Positions 1-8,581 of a DNA stretch of 64,000 nt are shown here, in pieces. Source of the DNA: WM-3-3 sp041660045 (GTDB lineage: Bacteria > Pseudomonadota > Gammaproteobacteria > Methylococcales > Methylomonadaceae); NCBI GenBank assembly GCA_041660045.1, contig JBAZXA010000010.1, positions 60,279 to 124,278 of the forward strand. The letters run 5' to 3'. A program made the position numbers and the translations under genes. How positions within the stretch are numbered: position 1 is the stretch's first letter; the number at the start of each line of letters is the position of its first letter. The notes beneath the pieces are model-generated. The model had not been told where the DNA came from and ran no database searches. It saw only the letters and a list, made by a program, of their open reading frames with translations.

Positions 1-695
1 TTTGCATAATCGGCAACCGGAATCTTTTCGCCCGTTTCATCTTCCAGGTCATCAATACTGACCAAATAGTGGTTTAACCTTTTCTTGGTTGCTTCTGAAG
101 AATTCGGCACTATCCAGGCAATGGCTTGTTCATCTTGTCCGCTACCACGAATAATGACCTTCCAGAAAGCATCCGGCGTTTTAATGCCATGCGAGTGGAT
201 AAAATAATCATCTGCTGGATTATTCCCCCAAATCACCCCCCCAATTACTAACAATTCATCAATGTCCCGGTAGCATTCGATGATTTCTTCTGTTAGCTCC
301 CACGCACCACGGTTCATGTTAGAAGCCTGCGGCAAGATATTGGTCATAATATTGGAGGCTTTGATGGCCGATGACGAATAATCTAAGTGATTTGCCGGAA
401 CCAGATGGCCTCGGTCATAACCATTGCCATAGCCTTTCGTAGAGGTCTGCTGGCATTCAGATGGCACATTAGGATCAAGAAAAAATCGGCTGCTGCGTTT
501 AAAGTTGCCGGTATCGCGCTGGGCGTTATACCTGAACATCACAGCTCCGCGCTTGCTGCAATCAAGCCAGAGGGTAAAGCCATCATAATCGAGTTTAAAT
601 GGGTGGGTGGTTGTTGAAGTTTCTTTGCTGGATGGTTGCTCTTGAATAAACGAGCAGCCCGATAAAAATAAGAGGATTAACAAAAGATACGGCAT
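1..695 (-). CDS. DNA/RNA non-specific endonuclease (NucA family), putative lipoprotein, 3' end cut by window edge
   Basis: Reading leftwards from an ATG at 695, an open frame continues to the window edge, so the C-terminus is missing. It shows the hallmarks of the NucA/S1 (DNA/RNA non-specific) endonucleases: the DRGHLVPANH active-site block (His is the expected general base), then an ILPQASNMNRGAWE metal-ligand and helix segment, SHGIKTPDAFWKV, and the AWIVPNSS strand. The family degrades DNA and RNA without sequence preference using Mg2+. The N-terminus is hydrophobic and ends in an LSGC lipobox, which suggests a lipid-anchored envelope or secreted nuclease. The signal from this ATG lacks a positive n-region, so an in-frame upstream GTG or TTG start around 740 is possible. 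The neighbours are defence and mobile debris. A role in nutrient scavenging or DNA degradation is inference. Confidence 0.85.
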   Translation of the reverse strand, partial: MPYLLLILLFLSGCSFIQEQPSSKETSTTTHPFKLDYDGFTLWLDCSKRGAVMFRYNAQRDTGNFKRSSRFFLDPNVPSECQQTSTKGYGNGYDRGHLVPANHLDYSSSAIKASNIMTNILPQASNMNRGAWELTEEIIECYRDIDELLVIGGVIWGNNPADDYFIHSHGIKTPDAFWKVIIRGSGQDEQAIAWIVPNSSEATKKRLNHYLVSIDDLEDETGEKIPVADYA

Positions 696-808
696 GTGTC
701 CGGCTGTGCCTGAATAAAAAAGCTGCTGACTGTAACACAAAATCACTTTGGGTTTTAATAACCCAACGATGTATATCCTCTATCGATCTCGCCTTCACTC
801 AAGTCCTA

Positions 809-1066
809 CTATTTCGATGGTAGTAGTTTTATACACTTTGGATTAAGATTACAGCTGAACCATAACGACTGGAGTAGGTTCATGGCTACCGAAGCATTTA
901 CCGTCAGGGCTTCAACACCGCCTTCAGCAACCAGTTCCTGGTAGCGATAAAACGTATCCCGCGATACGCCCATAACTTTGCAAGCTTTGGATACGTTTTG
1001 CAGTTCTTGGGCTAAATTTAACAGCCCTGCTTTAGGTTTAATGATTGGATTGTTAGTAGGCAACAT
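809..1066 (-). pseudogene. IS481-type transposase N-terminal fragment
   Basis: About 55 residues from the ATG at 1066 match the helix-turn-helix start of IS481-family transposases (the LNLAQELQNVSKACK, MGVSRDTFYRYQ and EGGVEAL segments). After that the frame carries about 30 unrelated residues and stops, so the DDE catalytic domain is absent. The sequence upstream of the start, up to about position 1164, includes TGTCAGATTAAGTCGAGAC, which is placed and worded like an IS481 terminal repeat. That end abuts a truncated DUF559 gene, so this element probably cut it. Non-functional remnant. Confidence 0.75.
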
Positions 1067-1164
1067 GGGGGTTACCTTTTGTGTTTTGATTTAGGTTTCG
1101 ACACCCCATATCAAAACCGGTAACGCTCATCTTTTCAAGTCAATGTGTCAGATTAAGTCGAGAC

Positions 1165-1563
1165 TTATTCAGCTTACGTGGCAAGCAAATCAACGGTTGG
1201 CAGTTATATCGGCAAAAACCGTTGGGGTCTTATATCGTCGATTTTTACTGTGCCACTGCTCATTTGGTCATCGAAATCGACGGCAGTCAGCACTATGAGC
1301 CGGAGCATCAACAGGCTGATCGGTTGCGCGATGAATATCTTACTGGGCTGGGTTTGCGGGTGTTGCGATTTGATAATCGGCAGGTGTTGTTGGAGATCGA
1401 GGCGGTGGTTGAGTTTATTTCTAAAATCCCCCCAGCCCCCCTTTTTCAAAGGGGGGGTAGATTCCCCATCGCCTACCAATCCAGTTTCCCCATCGCAAGC
1501 GAATCTTGTCTTCCCCTTGGGAGATGGCTCTTCGCCGCCAACCAGTCCAATTCCCCCCTTTGA
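1165..1563 (+). pseudogene. DUF559 (VSR-like) endonuclease-domain gene, 5' truncated
   Basis: The frame starts abruptly after the IS481-like end and gives LRGKQINGW, RQKPLGSYIVDFYC, LVIEIDGSQHYEP and GLRVLRFDN. These are the core strands of DUF559, a PD-(D/E)XK-like fold related to Vsr patch-repair nucleases, with the expected DF and EIDG acidic positions. The family's first 30 or so residues are missing and no ATG is available. A TTG lies inside the core at 1222. The C-terminal tail is low-quality sequence read through a C/G-run palindromic repeat (IPPAPLFQRGG), which is a recurrent oddity of this family. Probably inactive. The function of DUF559 proteins is not established. Confidence 0.75.
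1425..1457 (+). repeat. C/G-run palindromic repeat, left copy
   Basis: AATCCCCCCAGCCCCCC is followed by TTTTTCAAAGGGGGGG, so it can fold into a hairpin. It is the inverted counterpart of the element at 1549-1584. The two copies flank about 90 bp, giving a small MITE- or REP-like unit at the 3' end of the DUF559 gene. Confidence 0.7.
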
Positions 1564-1584
1564 AAAAGGGGGGTAGGGGGGATT
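1549..1584 (-). repeat. C/G-run palindromic repeat, right copy (inverted)
   Basis: Read on the minus strand it starts AATCCCCCCTACCCCCC and then TTTTTCAAAGGGGGG, almost the same as the copy at 1425. It ends about 30 bp before the hsdS remnant. Similar C/G-run repeats are scattered in many bacterial genomes. No transposase is visible inside. Confidence 0.7.
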
Positions 1585-1616
1585 AATAATACCCTTGCCG
1601 ATGACGAGGCGCAGCC

Positions 1617-2222
1617 ATGAGCAAGCCTACTATCCCAAGCTCCTGGGCTTTTACCAAATTAGGCAAGGTTACAGAATACGGGCGAGTCAACAAAGCTGAA
1701 CCGAATGAAATCGAAGACTCGGCGTGGGTTTTGGAATTGGAGGATATTGAAAAAAACACATCCAAACTACTGGCGCGAGTGTCTTTTGCTGATCGGCAAT
1801 CGAAAAGCACAAAAAATCGCTTTGAACCCGGCGATGTTTTATACGGCAAACTTTGTCTAACCCTGGCTACTGCACCATGGAAATCATCCCCATCAAAGCT
1901 GGGCAACACTTCAATAATCGTTATCTTTTTTACTGGCTTAAACATCCGACGTTTCTTGGCTATGTTGAAGCTGAGGCTTTCCAGTCGCCCAACTCCCTGC
2001 AAGACATGCAACGGGGTTCCCGTTTGCACATGCTACGGACGAGTTTAATTTCCACCCGTTCTAAGGCTTTAAGCCCACCGGCTTGGCTGGAATTAATGGT
2101 ATATCCAGAAACTATGTCGAACATATCCGCCGTACATCTCAACTGGTAATTCGTGCCATTAAGATATCAGCAAACAGGCGATAGACCTTGTACAACTTAG
2201 CAAGCGCCGTACCGCGGTTTAA
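1617..2222 (+). pseudogene. hsdS: Type I restriction specificity subunit (hsdS) remnant
   Basis: Three frames together resemble one target-recognition half of HsdS. The first frame, from the ATG at 1617, carries WVLELEDIEKN and NRFEPGDVLYGKL, the usual start of a TRD. It then shifts near 1855 into a second frame with NRYLFYWLKHP. A last in-frame piece ending in a stop at 2220-2222 (KQAIDLVQLSKRRTAV) resembles the conserved helix with the RRTAL-like motif. The second TRD is missing and there are at least two frameshifts. HsdS normally guides HsdM/HsdR methylation and cleavage. No hsdM or hsdR lies in the window, although the bases just before 1617 could encode the last residues of an HsdM. Decayed. 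Confidence 0.75.
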
Positions 2223-2294
2223 AAATTTAACAGTTAGACTTGCCTGATAATTACAGCATGTTAAACTTAGTCCAACTTAGTTTAGGGTGTTGGT

Positions 2295-2555
2295 ATGATC
2301 CAAATCAATATACATCAAGCAAAAACCCAATTGTCGAAATTGGTGGACGAAGCCGCACAGGGTGAAGAAATTATTATTGCCAAAGCGGGCAGGCCAGTTG
2401 CCAGACTAGTATCGCTTGCCACAAATGAATGCAAAACACGCACGCCGGGCGGTATGAAAGGCCAAATTTGGCTGGCGGATGATTTTGATGTGCCAATGGT
2501 CGATGAAGACTTGGCGGTATGGCACGATGCGCCCGTTTTCCCAAAAGAAGGCTAA
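2295..2555 (+). CDS. Phd/YefM-type antitoxin
   Basis: An 86-aa protein with the typical Phd/YefM opening (INIHQAKTQLSKLVDEA) and the ARLVSL strand, which form the DNA-binding, operon-repressing half. The acidic tail should wrap the PIN toxin encoded next. The stop overlaps the toxin start by one base (TAATG), a sign of translational coupling. About 40 bp upstream the sequence is AT-rich with repeated AACTTAGT words, a possible operator. A similar pair occurs at 22404-23047. Confidence 0.9.
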   Translation: MIQINIHQAKTQLSKLVDEAAQGEEIIIAKAGRPVARLVSLATNECKTRTPGGMKGQIWLADDFDVPMVDEDLAVWHDAPVFPKEG

Positions 2556-2935
2556 TGAAACTGCTCATTGATACTCATATTCTGCTTTGGTGGCTAAGCG
2601 ATGATGCGCAATTACCTGAAAAAGCCAGGCAGCTAATAGCAACGTCTGATAATGCTATTTTTGTCAGCCATGCATCGCTTTGGGAAATTCAAATTAAAGC
2701 GATGGCTGGTAAGTTAACGGCTAATCTCCAAGACATACTTCAGCACTTGCCGGAAAATAACTTCCAACAACTGCCCATCCATGCCAATCATCTGGTCGCG
2801 TTAGGAATGTTGCCGCCGCACCACCAAGACCCTTTTGACCGGATGCTCATTGCCCAGGCCACGCATGAGCCCATGCATTTACTGACCCATGACAAGCAGT
2901 TCAGCCATTACAGTGAATTGGTGATTTTGGTTTAG
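2555..2935 (+). CDS. vapC: PIN-domain ribonuclease toxin (VapC-like)
   Basis: A 126-aa PIN-domain protein. It carries the first Asp in LLIDTHILLWWL, a Glu in SLWEIQIK, and the conserved HHQDPFDRML and LTHD segments, which together supply the acidic metal-binding pocket of PIN nucleases. VapC toxins cut tRNA or rRNA; the target here is unknown. The start is the ATG at 2555 that overlaps the antitoxin stop. A longer reading from further upstream would overlap the antitoxin and is not needed. It sits between a decayed hsdS and the NTPase cassette, so it may help hold this accessory block in place (inference). Confidence 0.9.
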   Translation: MKLLIDTHILLWWLSDDAQLPEKARQLIATSDNAIFVSHASLWEIQIKAMAGKLTANLQDILQHLPENNFQQLPIHANHLVALGMLPPHHQDPFDRMLIAQATHEPMHLLTHDKQFSHYSELVILV

Positions 2936-3206
2936 CCGAAATGTGGGGTTTGCTAGCAACTTCAGCGCTAATCTAAAATGTGTTCACCTTAAGATAAAGG
3001 TAGAAAGTTTATGAAATACTTAATACCCTTGATTGACACCTTAAGCCGACCACAGCATTAGGTTTATCTTGTTTTGCTATATCATTATGACATTCGTTCC
3101 AAAAGTTAATCGTCGCGCTATAAGTTTTTAACGTTGGCGAATCACATTCTGTTTTCAGTTTGTCAAATTTGGCTTAAGCTTATCGATTAGCTTGTATTTT
3201 CATATT

Positions 3207-6200
3207 TTAGCTCCCTGATTGCTCATATGATTTAGTCTTTTTTGAAACATCAAGCACAAAAACATCAATCAGTTTTTGTTCCTGTGGGTTCATTGTATCT
3301 TTAAGCATCGTAGCTAACTGTTCTGCAGACTTTGGTGGCGCAAGCCCTTGGGGATGGGTAGGCAATTTTTCATGATTAAACCAAATCACCAAATACAAAC
3401 CTCGGCCTTCGGTTTCCGGAGCGATTGTATAAAGTGGGATGAGTTGGTTGTGGATAGCTTTCCACAAGTCCTGGTGATAATCGCGTTTGATTTCTAGGGG
3501 AAGGTGGAAAGTTTTGCCGCCGCTAATAAAAGACACTTTTATATCCACACGTTTATCTTTGGCTTGGTGCGCTTCCAAATCAACCTGCACATCATATTTT
3601 GCAAGCAAAGCCTTTAGGGGTTCGAGTAAATAATTACGGCAACTGTTCTCTGGTCTGGGCGTTAAAGGCTTACTGTTTGGATCTACATTCCAAAAATTTT
3701 TATAGCTATCGGTGTTACTGCCATGCATTTCTTTTGCAAGTTGTTTCAAGCAATCAACAGTAAGTGCCGCTAAATCGGCAACGTTAGCCGGTTTTAAATT
3801 GCTGAGCGTGTTGATGACTTGATCTGCATGGGGGTGTTTGAATGATGCTTCTCTACGGTTTAGTTGTTGGGTTTGTTGGGCGCTATGTATTTCTGAATAC
3901 CAAGGACTTAATTTTGGTCGGCTCAGTAAATCGGCTAAAACGGCTGAGCTATCTTCGCTAGGATTGTCGGCAAGGCTATTGAGTAAAAACTCAACATAGT
4001 GTCTTTCTTCCACTGGGCGAGTTATAGATTCGACGCCTCTAGGTCTTACCGGATTACAGCGTGGTGCAAATATTTCAATTAACATTCCTCTAGTCGAGGC
4101 GGGGAAGTTGTATCTGTCGTATTCTCCTCGGAAATGTGATATTAGAAAGCAACTTAAATGATTGATAAGCTGGCTTTTTTCTGTAACGATTTGCATTATT
4201 TTAGCCTCGTATATTTGGGGCATCATGACAAGACCGGTAGCAAGCCAGTAAATACGTTGCGCCTGATCCATGCCTTTACAAGTTAGCTTTTTTTCAATCA
4301 GTGATAGCAACAATGCTTTGTCACTGTTTGCAATAGCCGAATGAAGCAAGTAATGGAGATTCGTAACATGATCTTTATAACCTCTAACCGGATATTTATT
4401 GAGCAGAGGCATAACTGCCAGTTGGGCAGTTTTTTGGAAGTCCGGTTCATAGGCCACATTTTCTAGCCCATGAATAAATTGACTCTTGGCGGCTAATAGT
4501 GCGGTGACGTAATTGATGAATATGCGCGAGACCAATTCCGGCCTAAATTGGCAAAGTGATTTAAGCCAAGTTTCATTAAAAGCACCTTCCGTGAAACAAA
4601 AAGCCAAGGCTTTGCAAAGCAAATCATCATTTAGTGTTTCGAGCATGGTAGGGTCTTCCCGATAAAGCGTGTCCATACAAACTAAAAAAGGTAGTCTGAT
4701 GTAATGGAATTTACCGTTTTTTACATTAGTGATTATCTCATTAGAGGTTGGTAAATCAGTTCGTTGTAGTATCCTTCTTAACCCCATTTTTGCCGCGTCT
4801 ATAAGTATTTCATCACCGTTAAGAGATTCAGATAAACGTACTTCGCGTGATTTGCCAAAAGTTTGAGTTCGGTGATTAAACGCTTGCGCTAGATCAAAAA
4901 AAATACCTGGCTTAGCACTACCGTCGGCAATTTGTGCCAGATGTTCATGTAAGTAGCTCAGCTTTTTGCTTTGTTCTTCATCACGCTTGCTAGCCCATAA
5001 CTTTTCTGTGTTGCTCGGTTCAATTCGCCAGTCTGGAATAACGCAATAAGTTAATTTCTGATAAATTTCCTGATATTCGGGATGATTTTCTAACCAATTA
5101 ACAAAATAATCCAGGGATAAGCTACTATCGTTTTGTGCGCCGTTAAGTGCTACAAATACCTGTTCAAAATAAGCACAGCTCAATGTGAAGTTTGTTTCGG
5201 ATAATGTTTGATTAAGCCACCATTGTGCAAGGTTCTTGGGCGGAGTGGCACCGTGTAGTCGCCAAGATATTTTATGAATTTCAAAACTGATATTATCAAA
5301 GCTATCAATCTGCTTTAATCCTTCACTTAAAACAGCAAGGTAACAATCAGGATGGGAGTTAATCCAATTAGCGATTTGCTGATGCAGCTCAACTTTGAGC
5401 TTAAACTCACCAAACTGATCTATGCCGATGGACAGCCAGTGATAGAGTCGCTCAGCGCTAATGTTTAATCCATGGGTTTCCAAACCCTGTATTAATAAAT
5501 GCCCTACAGTATCGACAATAAAGTTCTCATATTCGCCTTCCAGAAAATCTGATCCCTGTTCAAAAAATTGATCGAGAACTAAGGCGAGATCATTTTGTGT
5601 TAAGCGATTTGGCAGTAAATTTAGCCAAAAAAAGGGGCAAAAAATAAGCTGATTATTTTTTGGGGATTGTAAATAATAAAATAAATTGGAAGCGCTTATT
5701 CTTACTGGGAATAATTTTTCCAGTAAGATGTCCATAAGGCCACCTTCGATGTCCTCAATTTTGCCTTGTCGAATATCATTTGCCACTATCAGCAAGCTAT
5801 CAAGGTCTTCTGGGCATTGCTGGGGAAATGCGTACAGCGCGTAGCCGCGTATTTCCTTCCAATAAGATTTGTCACGAATAATGGTTAGCAGCGATGCTTT
5901 AATTTCTGCTATCGGTTTCGAACTAGATAAACTTTTTAGTAAACAATGTAATAGAAATTGCTCGCCTTTGCTACGACCAAGGTTGTTGAGTATGTCATTT
6001 AACTCAGTTGCCATCTCTCTGGTAGTAAGCGCTGAGAATCCGGTAGTATGCCCGTCGCGATTGGAAAAGCCTGTGGATTTTGCTGCCCTAATAAGGCTGT
6101 GAAATAGTTGGGATTTAGCTGATCTAGGAAACAGTGACGCATCGCCATTGACGATAACACCGACAGGATCAATTTCAATCAAACGTTCCCGTGCTTGCTC

Positions 6201-7250
6201 TGAATGCACACTTAGCCAAGCCATTAAGCCGCGTAATGCGGCAACTGTGCCGCCATCAAAACCCGTGGTCAAAGCGAGCACTCGATTTATCAATAAACCT
6301 TGCTTGATCTTTTCTGCTATGAATTGTGCCGCCAGATATTCTGCGACACTGCGATGCACATAGCTGAATTCATCATTTCCGGTCTTGTTAAATAACCGTG
6401 TTTTTAAGGCAGCCTGTATTTTTAATTCATTCGGAATGTGCAAGTCATTTAGGTTAATTCGGCCTTCACCAGCTTGACCTTCAGTGAAGCCGGAAAGATT
6501 AGCAATGATTTGTACCGCACACAAAAAACCTGCCGCTGTCATTAATTGTGGTGTTGTGGCTGTGTCTGTTTGTGTTAAAGCATGATCGTTATTAAATTCC
6601 GATGCCAATTGTTTACAGGCTAATTCATAGACTTCCTGTTTATTAGTTGGCCAATTATGACCACCGTTAACAGCAATAATCAGCATATCCAGAGTCTGTG
6701 GGTTGTTTAGCAACCCGGACAGGTTAAATTGTTCAGCTTTTTCTATAAAGCTGAATGGATTAGGAACGCGCTTGTCGTTGCTTAGTATCTGTCTAATGTC
6801 ATCACTGCTAAGCGGGTTTAAATGAAGAATGGTTATTGCTTGGTTAGGGCTGATTCTGGCTAAATCATTGGTATCGGGTGAACCCAGCCAGTCGGCTTCC
6901 CGGCAGGAAATACGGAAACATTTACAGTCTAATTGACTGAGTTTGCCGCGAATTGCGCCTAACGGTGTGCGAGCGTCGTCTTTGCCTGCTCTTGCTTCAT
7001 CCAGGCCATCGATAAATAAGGTTTTATCCCGCCATTCATCATAGTTGAGATCGATGAAATCACGGGCGGAAATGCAAAGGCCGTTGTCGGTGTTATCGGC
7101 TTCTTCTTTGAACAGGCTTGTTTTTCCAGCTCCGGGCTCGCCCAGCAGTACATAGGCTGCCCGCTTCTTGAAGTCGTTAATTGGACGTGGAAGACTATCG
7201 GCTCCATCATCAACTTTCTTTTCAGTGCAGGTACGCGGAACGTGAAACAT
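3207..7250 (-). CDS. Large STAND/NACHT-like NTPase with C-terminal nuclease-like motif; candidate defence protein
   Basis: A protein of 1347 aa from the ATG at 7250, four bases after the stop of the upstream ATPase gene. A longer frame exists but would overlap that gene by about 60 bp. Residues 37-45 form a Walker A loop (GEPGAGKTS) and residues 78-89 a Walker B with the NACHT-like FIDGLDEARA. These are followed by helical NTPase parts (SCREADWLGS, then LNNPQTLDMLI, and RSVAEYLAAQF near residues 310-330, a typical NACHT winged-helix end). Residues of about 350-1150 are long helical sequence without clear repeats. Near residues 1230-1257 there is VDIKVSFISGG then LPLEIKRD, a D-(X)n-ExK pattern as in PD-(D/E)XK nucleases. 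This suggests a sensor NTPase with a DNA-cutting end, and defence against phage is inference. No toxin effector is visible at the N-terminus, where STAND proteins usually carry one. Confidence 0.8.
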   Translation of the reverse strand: MFHVPRTCTEKKVDDGADSLPRPINDFKKRAAYVLLGEPGAGKTSLFKEEADNTDNGLCISARDFIDLNYDEWRDKTLFIDGLDEARAGKDDARTPLGAIRGKLSQLDCKCFRISCREADWLGSPDTNDLARISPNQAITILHLNPLSSDDIRQILSNDKRVPNPFSFIEKAEQFNLSGLLNNPQTLDMLIIAVNGGHNWPTNKQEVYELACKQLASEFNNDHALTQTDTATTPQLMTAAGFLCAVQIIANLSGFTEGQAGEGRINLNDLHIPNELKIQAALKTRLFNKTGNDEFSYVHRSVAEYLAAQFIAEKIKQGLLINRVLALTTGFDGGTVAALRGLMAWLSVHSEQARERLIEIDPVGVIVNGDASLFPRSAKSQLFHSLIRAAKSTGFSNRDGHTTGFSALTTREMATELNDILNNLGRSKGEQFLLHCLLKSLSSSKPIAEIKASLLTIIRDKSYWKEIRGYALYAFPQQCPEDLDSLLIVANDIRQGKIEDIEGGLMDILLEKLFPVRISASNLFYYLQSPKNNQLIFCPFFWLNLLPNRLTQNDLALVLDQFFEQGSDFLEGEYENFIVDTVGHLLIQGLETHGLNISAERLYHWLSIGIDQFGEFKLKVELHQQIANWINSHPDCYLAVLSEGLKQIDSFDNISFEIHKISWRLHGATPPKNLAQWWLNQTLSETNFTLSCAYFEQVFVALNGAQNDSSLSLDYFVNWLENHPEYQEIYQKLTYCVIPDWRIEPSNTEKLWASKRDEEQSKKLSYLHEHLAQIADGSAKPGIFFDLAQAFNHRTQTFGKSREVRLSESLNGDEILIDAAKMGLRRILQRTDLPTSNEIITNVKNGKFHYIRLPFLVCMDTLYREDPTMLETLNDDLLCKALAFCFTEGAFNETWLKSLCQFRPELVSRIFINYVTALLAAKSQFIHGLENVAYEPDFQKTAQLAVMPLLNKYPVRGYKDHVTNLHYLLHSAIANSDKALLLSLIEKKLTCKGMDQAQRIYWLATGLVMMPQIYEAKIMQIVTEKSQLINHLSCFLISHFRGEYDRYNFPASTRGMLIEIFAPRCNPVRPRGVESITRPVEERHYVEFLLNSLADNPSEDSSAVLADLLSRPKLSPWYSEIHSAQQTQQLNRREASFKHPHADQVINTLSNLKPANVADLAALTVDCLKQLAKEMHGSNTDSYKNFWNVDPNSKPLTPRPENSCRNYLLEPLKALLAKYDVQVDLEAHQAKDKRVDIKVSFISGGKTFHLPLEIKRDYHQDLWKAIHNQLIPLYTIAPETEGRGLYLVIWFNHEKLPTHPQGLAPPKSAEQLATMLKDTMNPQEQKLIDVFVLDVSKKTKSYEQSGS

Positions 7251-7254
7251 GAAT

Positions 7255-8538
7255 TTAATCCAACCAATAATCGGCAGGCTGAGATAAAAATTCTGCCAAT
7301 GCAACGCCGCCATTTCCCACTAAAATCTTTCTAGTATGGCTGTACTTTTGGCCGAACACTTCCAGGCCATTTGACAACACAGGATTAGGCGCACTTTTCA
7401 CTTCTATTGCGGACAATTTTCTCCCTTTAGCCAATATGAAATCGACTTCTTGATTAGCTTCACGCCAGTAATAAAGCTTGGTATCTTCGTCACTGGTATT
7501 AAGTAGATGTGCGCCGACGCAGCTTTCCACTAATCTACCCCAATAATTCCTATCAGCCTGTGCTTCAGCAAAGCTGTAATCCTGTATTGCCGACATCAAG
7601 GCTGTATTAAAGACTTGAAGCTTTGGAGCTGAGTTGCGTTTGCGGACTTCTTGAGCCGCATATTTTTGTAAACCTGTTAGCAACTTCGCTTCAGCTAATA
7701 AATGCAGATAATCTGCCAGTGTCTCGGTATGCTTTGCTTCGTTAATGGCATCAATCATTTTGGTCAGTGACAATTCTTGACCTGAATAATGACAGCCTAA
7801 TTCGAAAAGTTGTTTCAGCAGCATAGGGTTTTTGATGCGCACCATTTGCAAAATATCTTTTTCAATATTGGGTTGAATCAAGCTTTCCCTCACATAGCGT
7901 CGCCAACGGGTTTCATCTTTAATGAGCCAAGCACTGCCGGGATAACCACCAAAATAAATGTATTGTTCCAGGCTAAAACCAAAAGCTTGCTGCATTTCGG
8001 TAAAGCCCCAGTGGCTGACAGGAATCACTTCATAGCGCCCGGCTAGGCTTTCGGACAATCCTTTTTGCATTAGCAGTGGCGCAGAACCCAGTAACACAAC
8101 ATGCATGGGAACTCCATTAGCCCTATCGGCATCCCATAAGCCTTTGACTATGTCTGACCACTGATCTATTTTCTGGACTTCGTCGATAGCAAAGACGAAG
8201 GCTGCAATTTGTCCACTCTTGCCGGCAATTCTCCCTGATTTTAGCCCCTGGGCTGTGCGGTTTCTGGCTTCTTGCCACTGAAATTGCAACCAGGCAGCAT
8301 CCTTTTTTTGTGGCGGCGAAACAGCATAAGGGATAATGTCCAGGCTATAAATATCATTAGCCTTGGCCGGTTCTTCATCAACCGAGATGTAGTAACCTTG
8401 AGTTAGGATTTGCGAGATAAGATCTCGAATGATTGTGGTTTTGCCAACTTGTCTGGGGCCTGCCAGCAGATTAATAAAATGAACGGATTCGCTAAGCCTC
8501 GATTTCAGCAACTCTTCTTGTGATCTTTGGTAATTCAT
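7255..8538 (-). CDS. AAA_14/DUF4143 family ATPase
   Basis: A 427-aa protein. Near residues 25-38 lies LLAGPRQVGKTT (Walker A with the family's GPRQVGKT form), then FAIDEVQKI as Walker B, and VVLLGSAPLL as the sensor strand. The C-terminal part is DUF4143, with YYWREANQEVDFIL followed by AIEVKS, an intact D-ExK nuclease-like pattern. The family is widespread with no settled role. Members often sit in accessory islands and are proposed to act on DNA or in defence. The start codon lies inside the right-hand gene edge at 8538 and overlaps a perfect 44-bp palindrome. The gene is the first of a two-gene unit with the NACHT-like protein, and the 4-bp gap suggests co-translation. Confidence 0.88.
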   Translation of the reverse strand: MNYQRSQEELLKSRLSESVHFINLLAGPRQVGKTTIIRDLISQILTQGYYISVDEEPAKANDIYSLDIIPYAVSPPQKKDAAWLQFQWQEARNRTAQGLKSGRIAGKSGQIAAFVFAIDEVQKIDQWSDIVKGLWDADRANGVPMHVVLLGSAPLLMQKGLSESLAGRYEVIPVSHWGFTEMQQAFGFSLEQYIYFGGYPGSAWLIKDETRWRRYVRESLIQPNIEKDILQMVRIKNPMLLKQLFELGCHYSGQELSLTKMIDAINEAKHTETLADYLHLLAEAKLLTGLQKYAAQEVRKRNSAPKLQVFNTALMSAIQDYSFAEAQADRNYWGRLVESCVGAHLLNTSDEDTKLYYWREANQEVDFILAKGRKLSAIEVKSAPNPVLSNGLEVFGQKYSHTRKILVGNGGVALAEFLSQPADYWLD

Positions 8539-8581
8539 AATGTTACGTTACTGAGTAAATTTACTCAGTAACGTAACATTA
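8538..8581. promoter_or_regulatory. Perfect 44-bp palindrome over the ATPase start codon
   Basis: Positions 8538-8559 pair with 8560-8581 with no mismatch and no spacer. Each half contains a smaller imperfect palindrome (TTACTGAGTAA and TTACTCAGTAA), giving two 11-bp sites back to back. The A of the ATG is position 8538, so binding here, or an RNA hairpin, would control the ATPase/NTPase pair directly. An operator is the simplest reading. The T/A-rich content and the place at a gene start argue against a terminator. Confidence 0.85.

Noticed and set aside
595..798. Minus-strand 67-codon frame over the nuclease start
   Set aside because: It overlaps the real NucA-type frame and has no motif.
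1204..1479. Minus-strand frame inside the DUF559 remnant
   Set aside because: Shadow of the DUF559 frame; the repeat makes it open by chance.
2941..3206. A 16-codon ORF at about 3011 with a good Shine-Dalgarno
   Set aside because: Too short and without match; probably leftover sequence.
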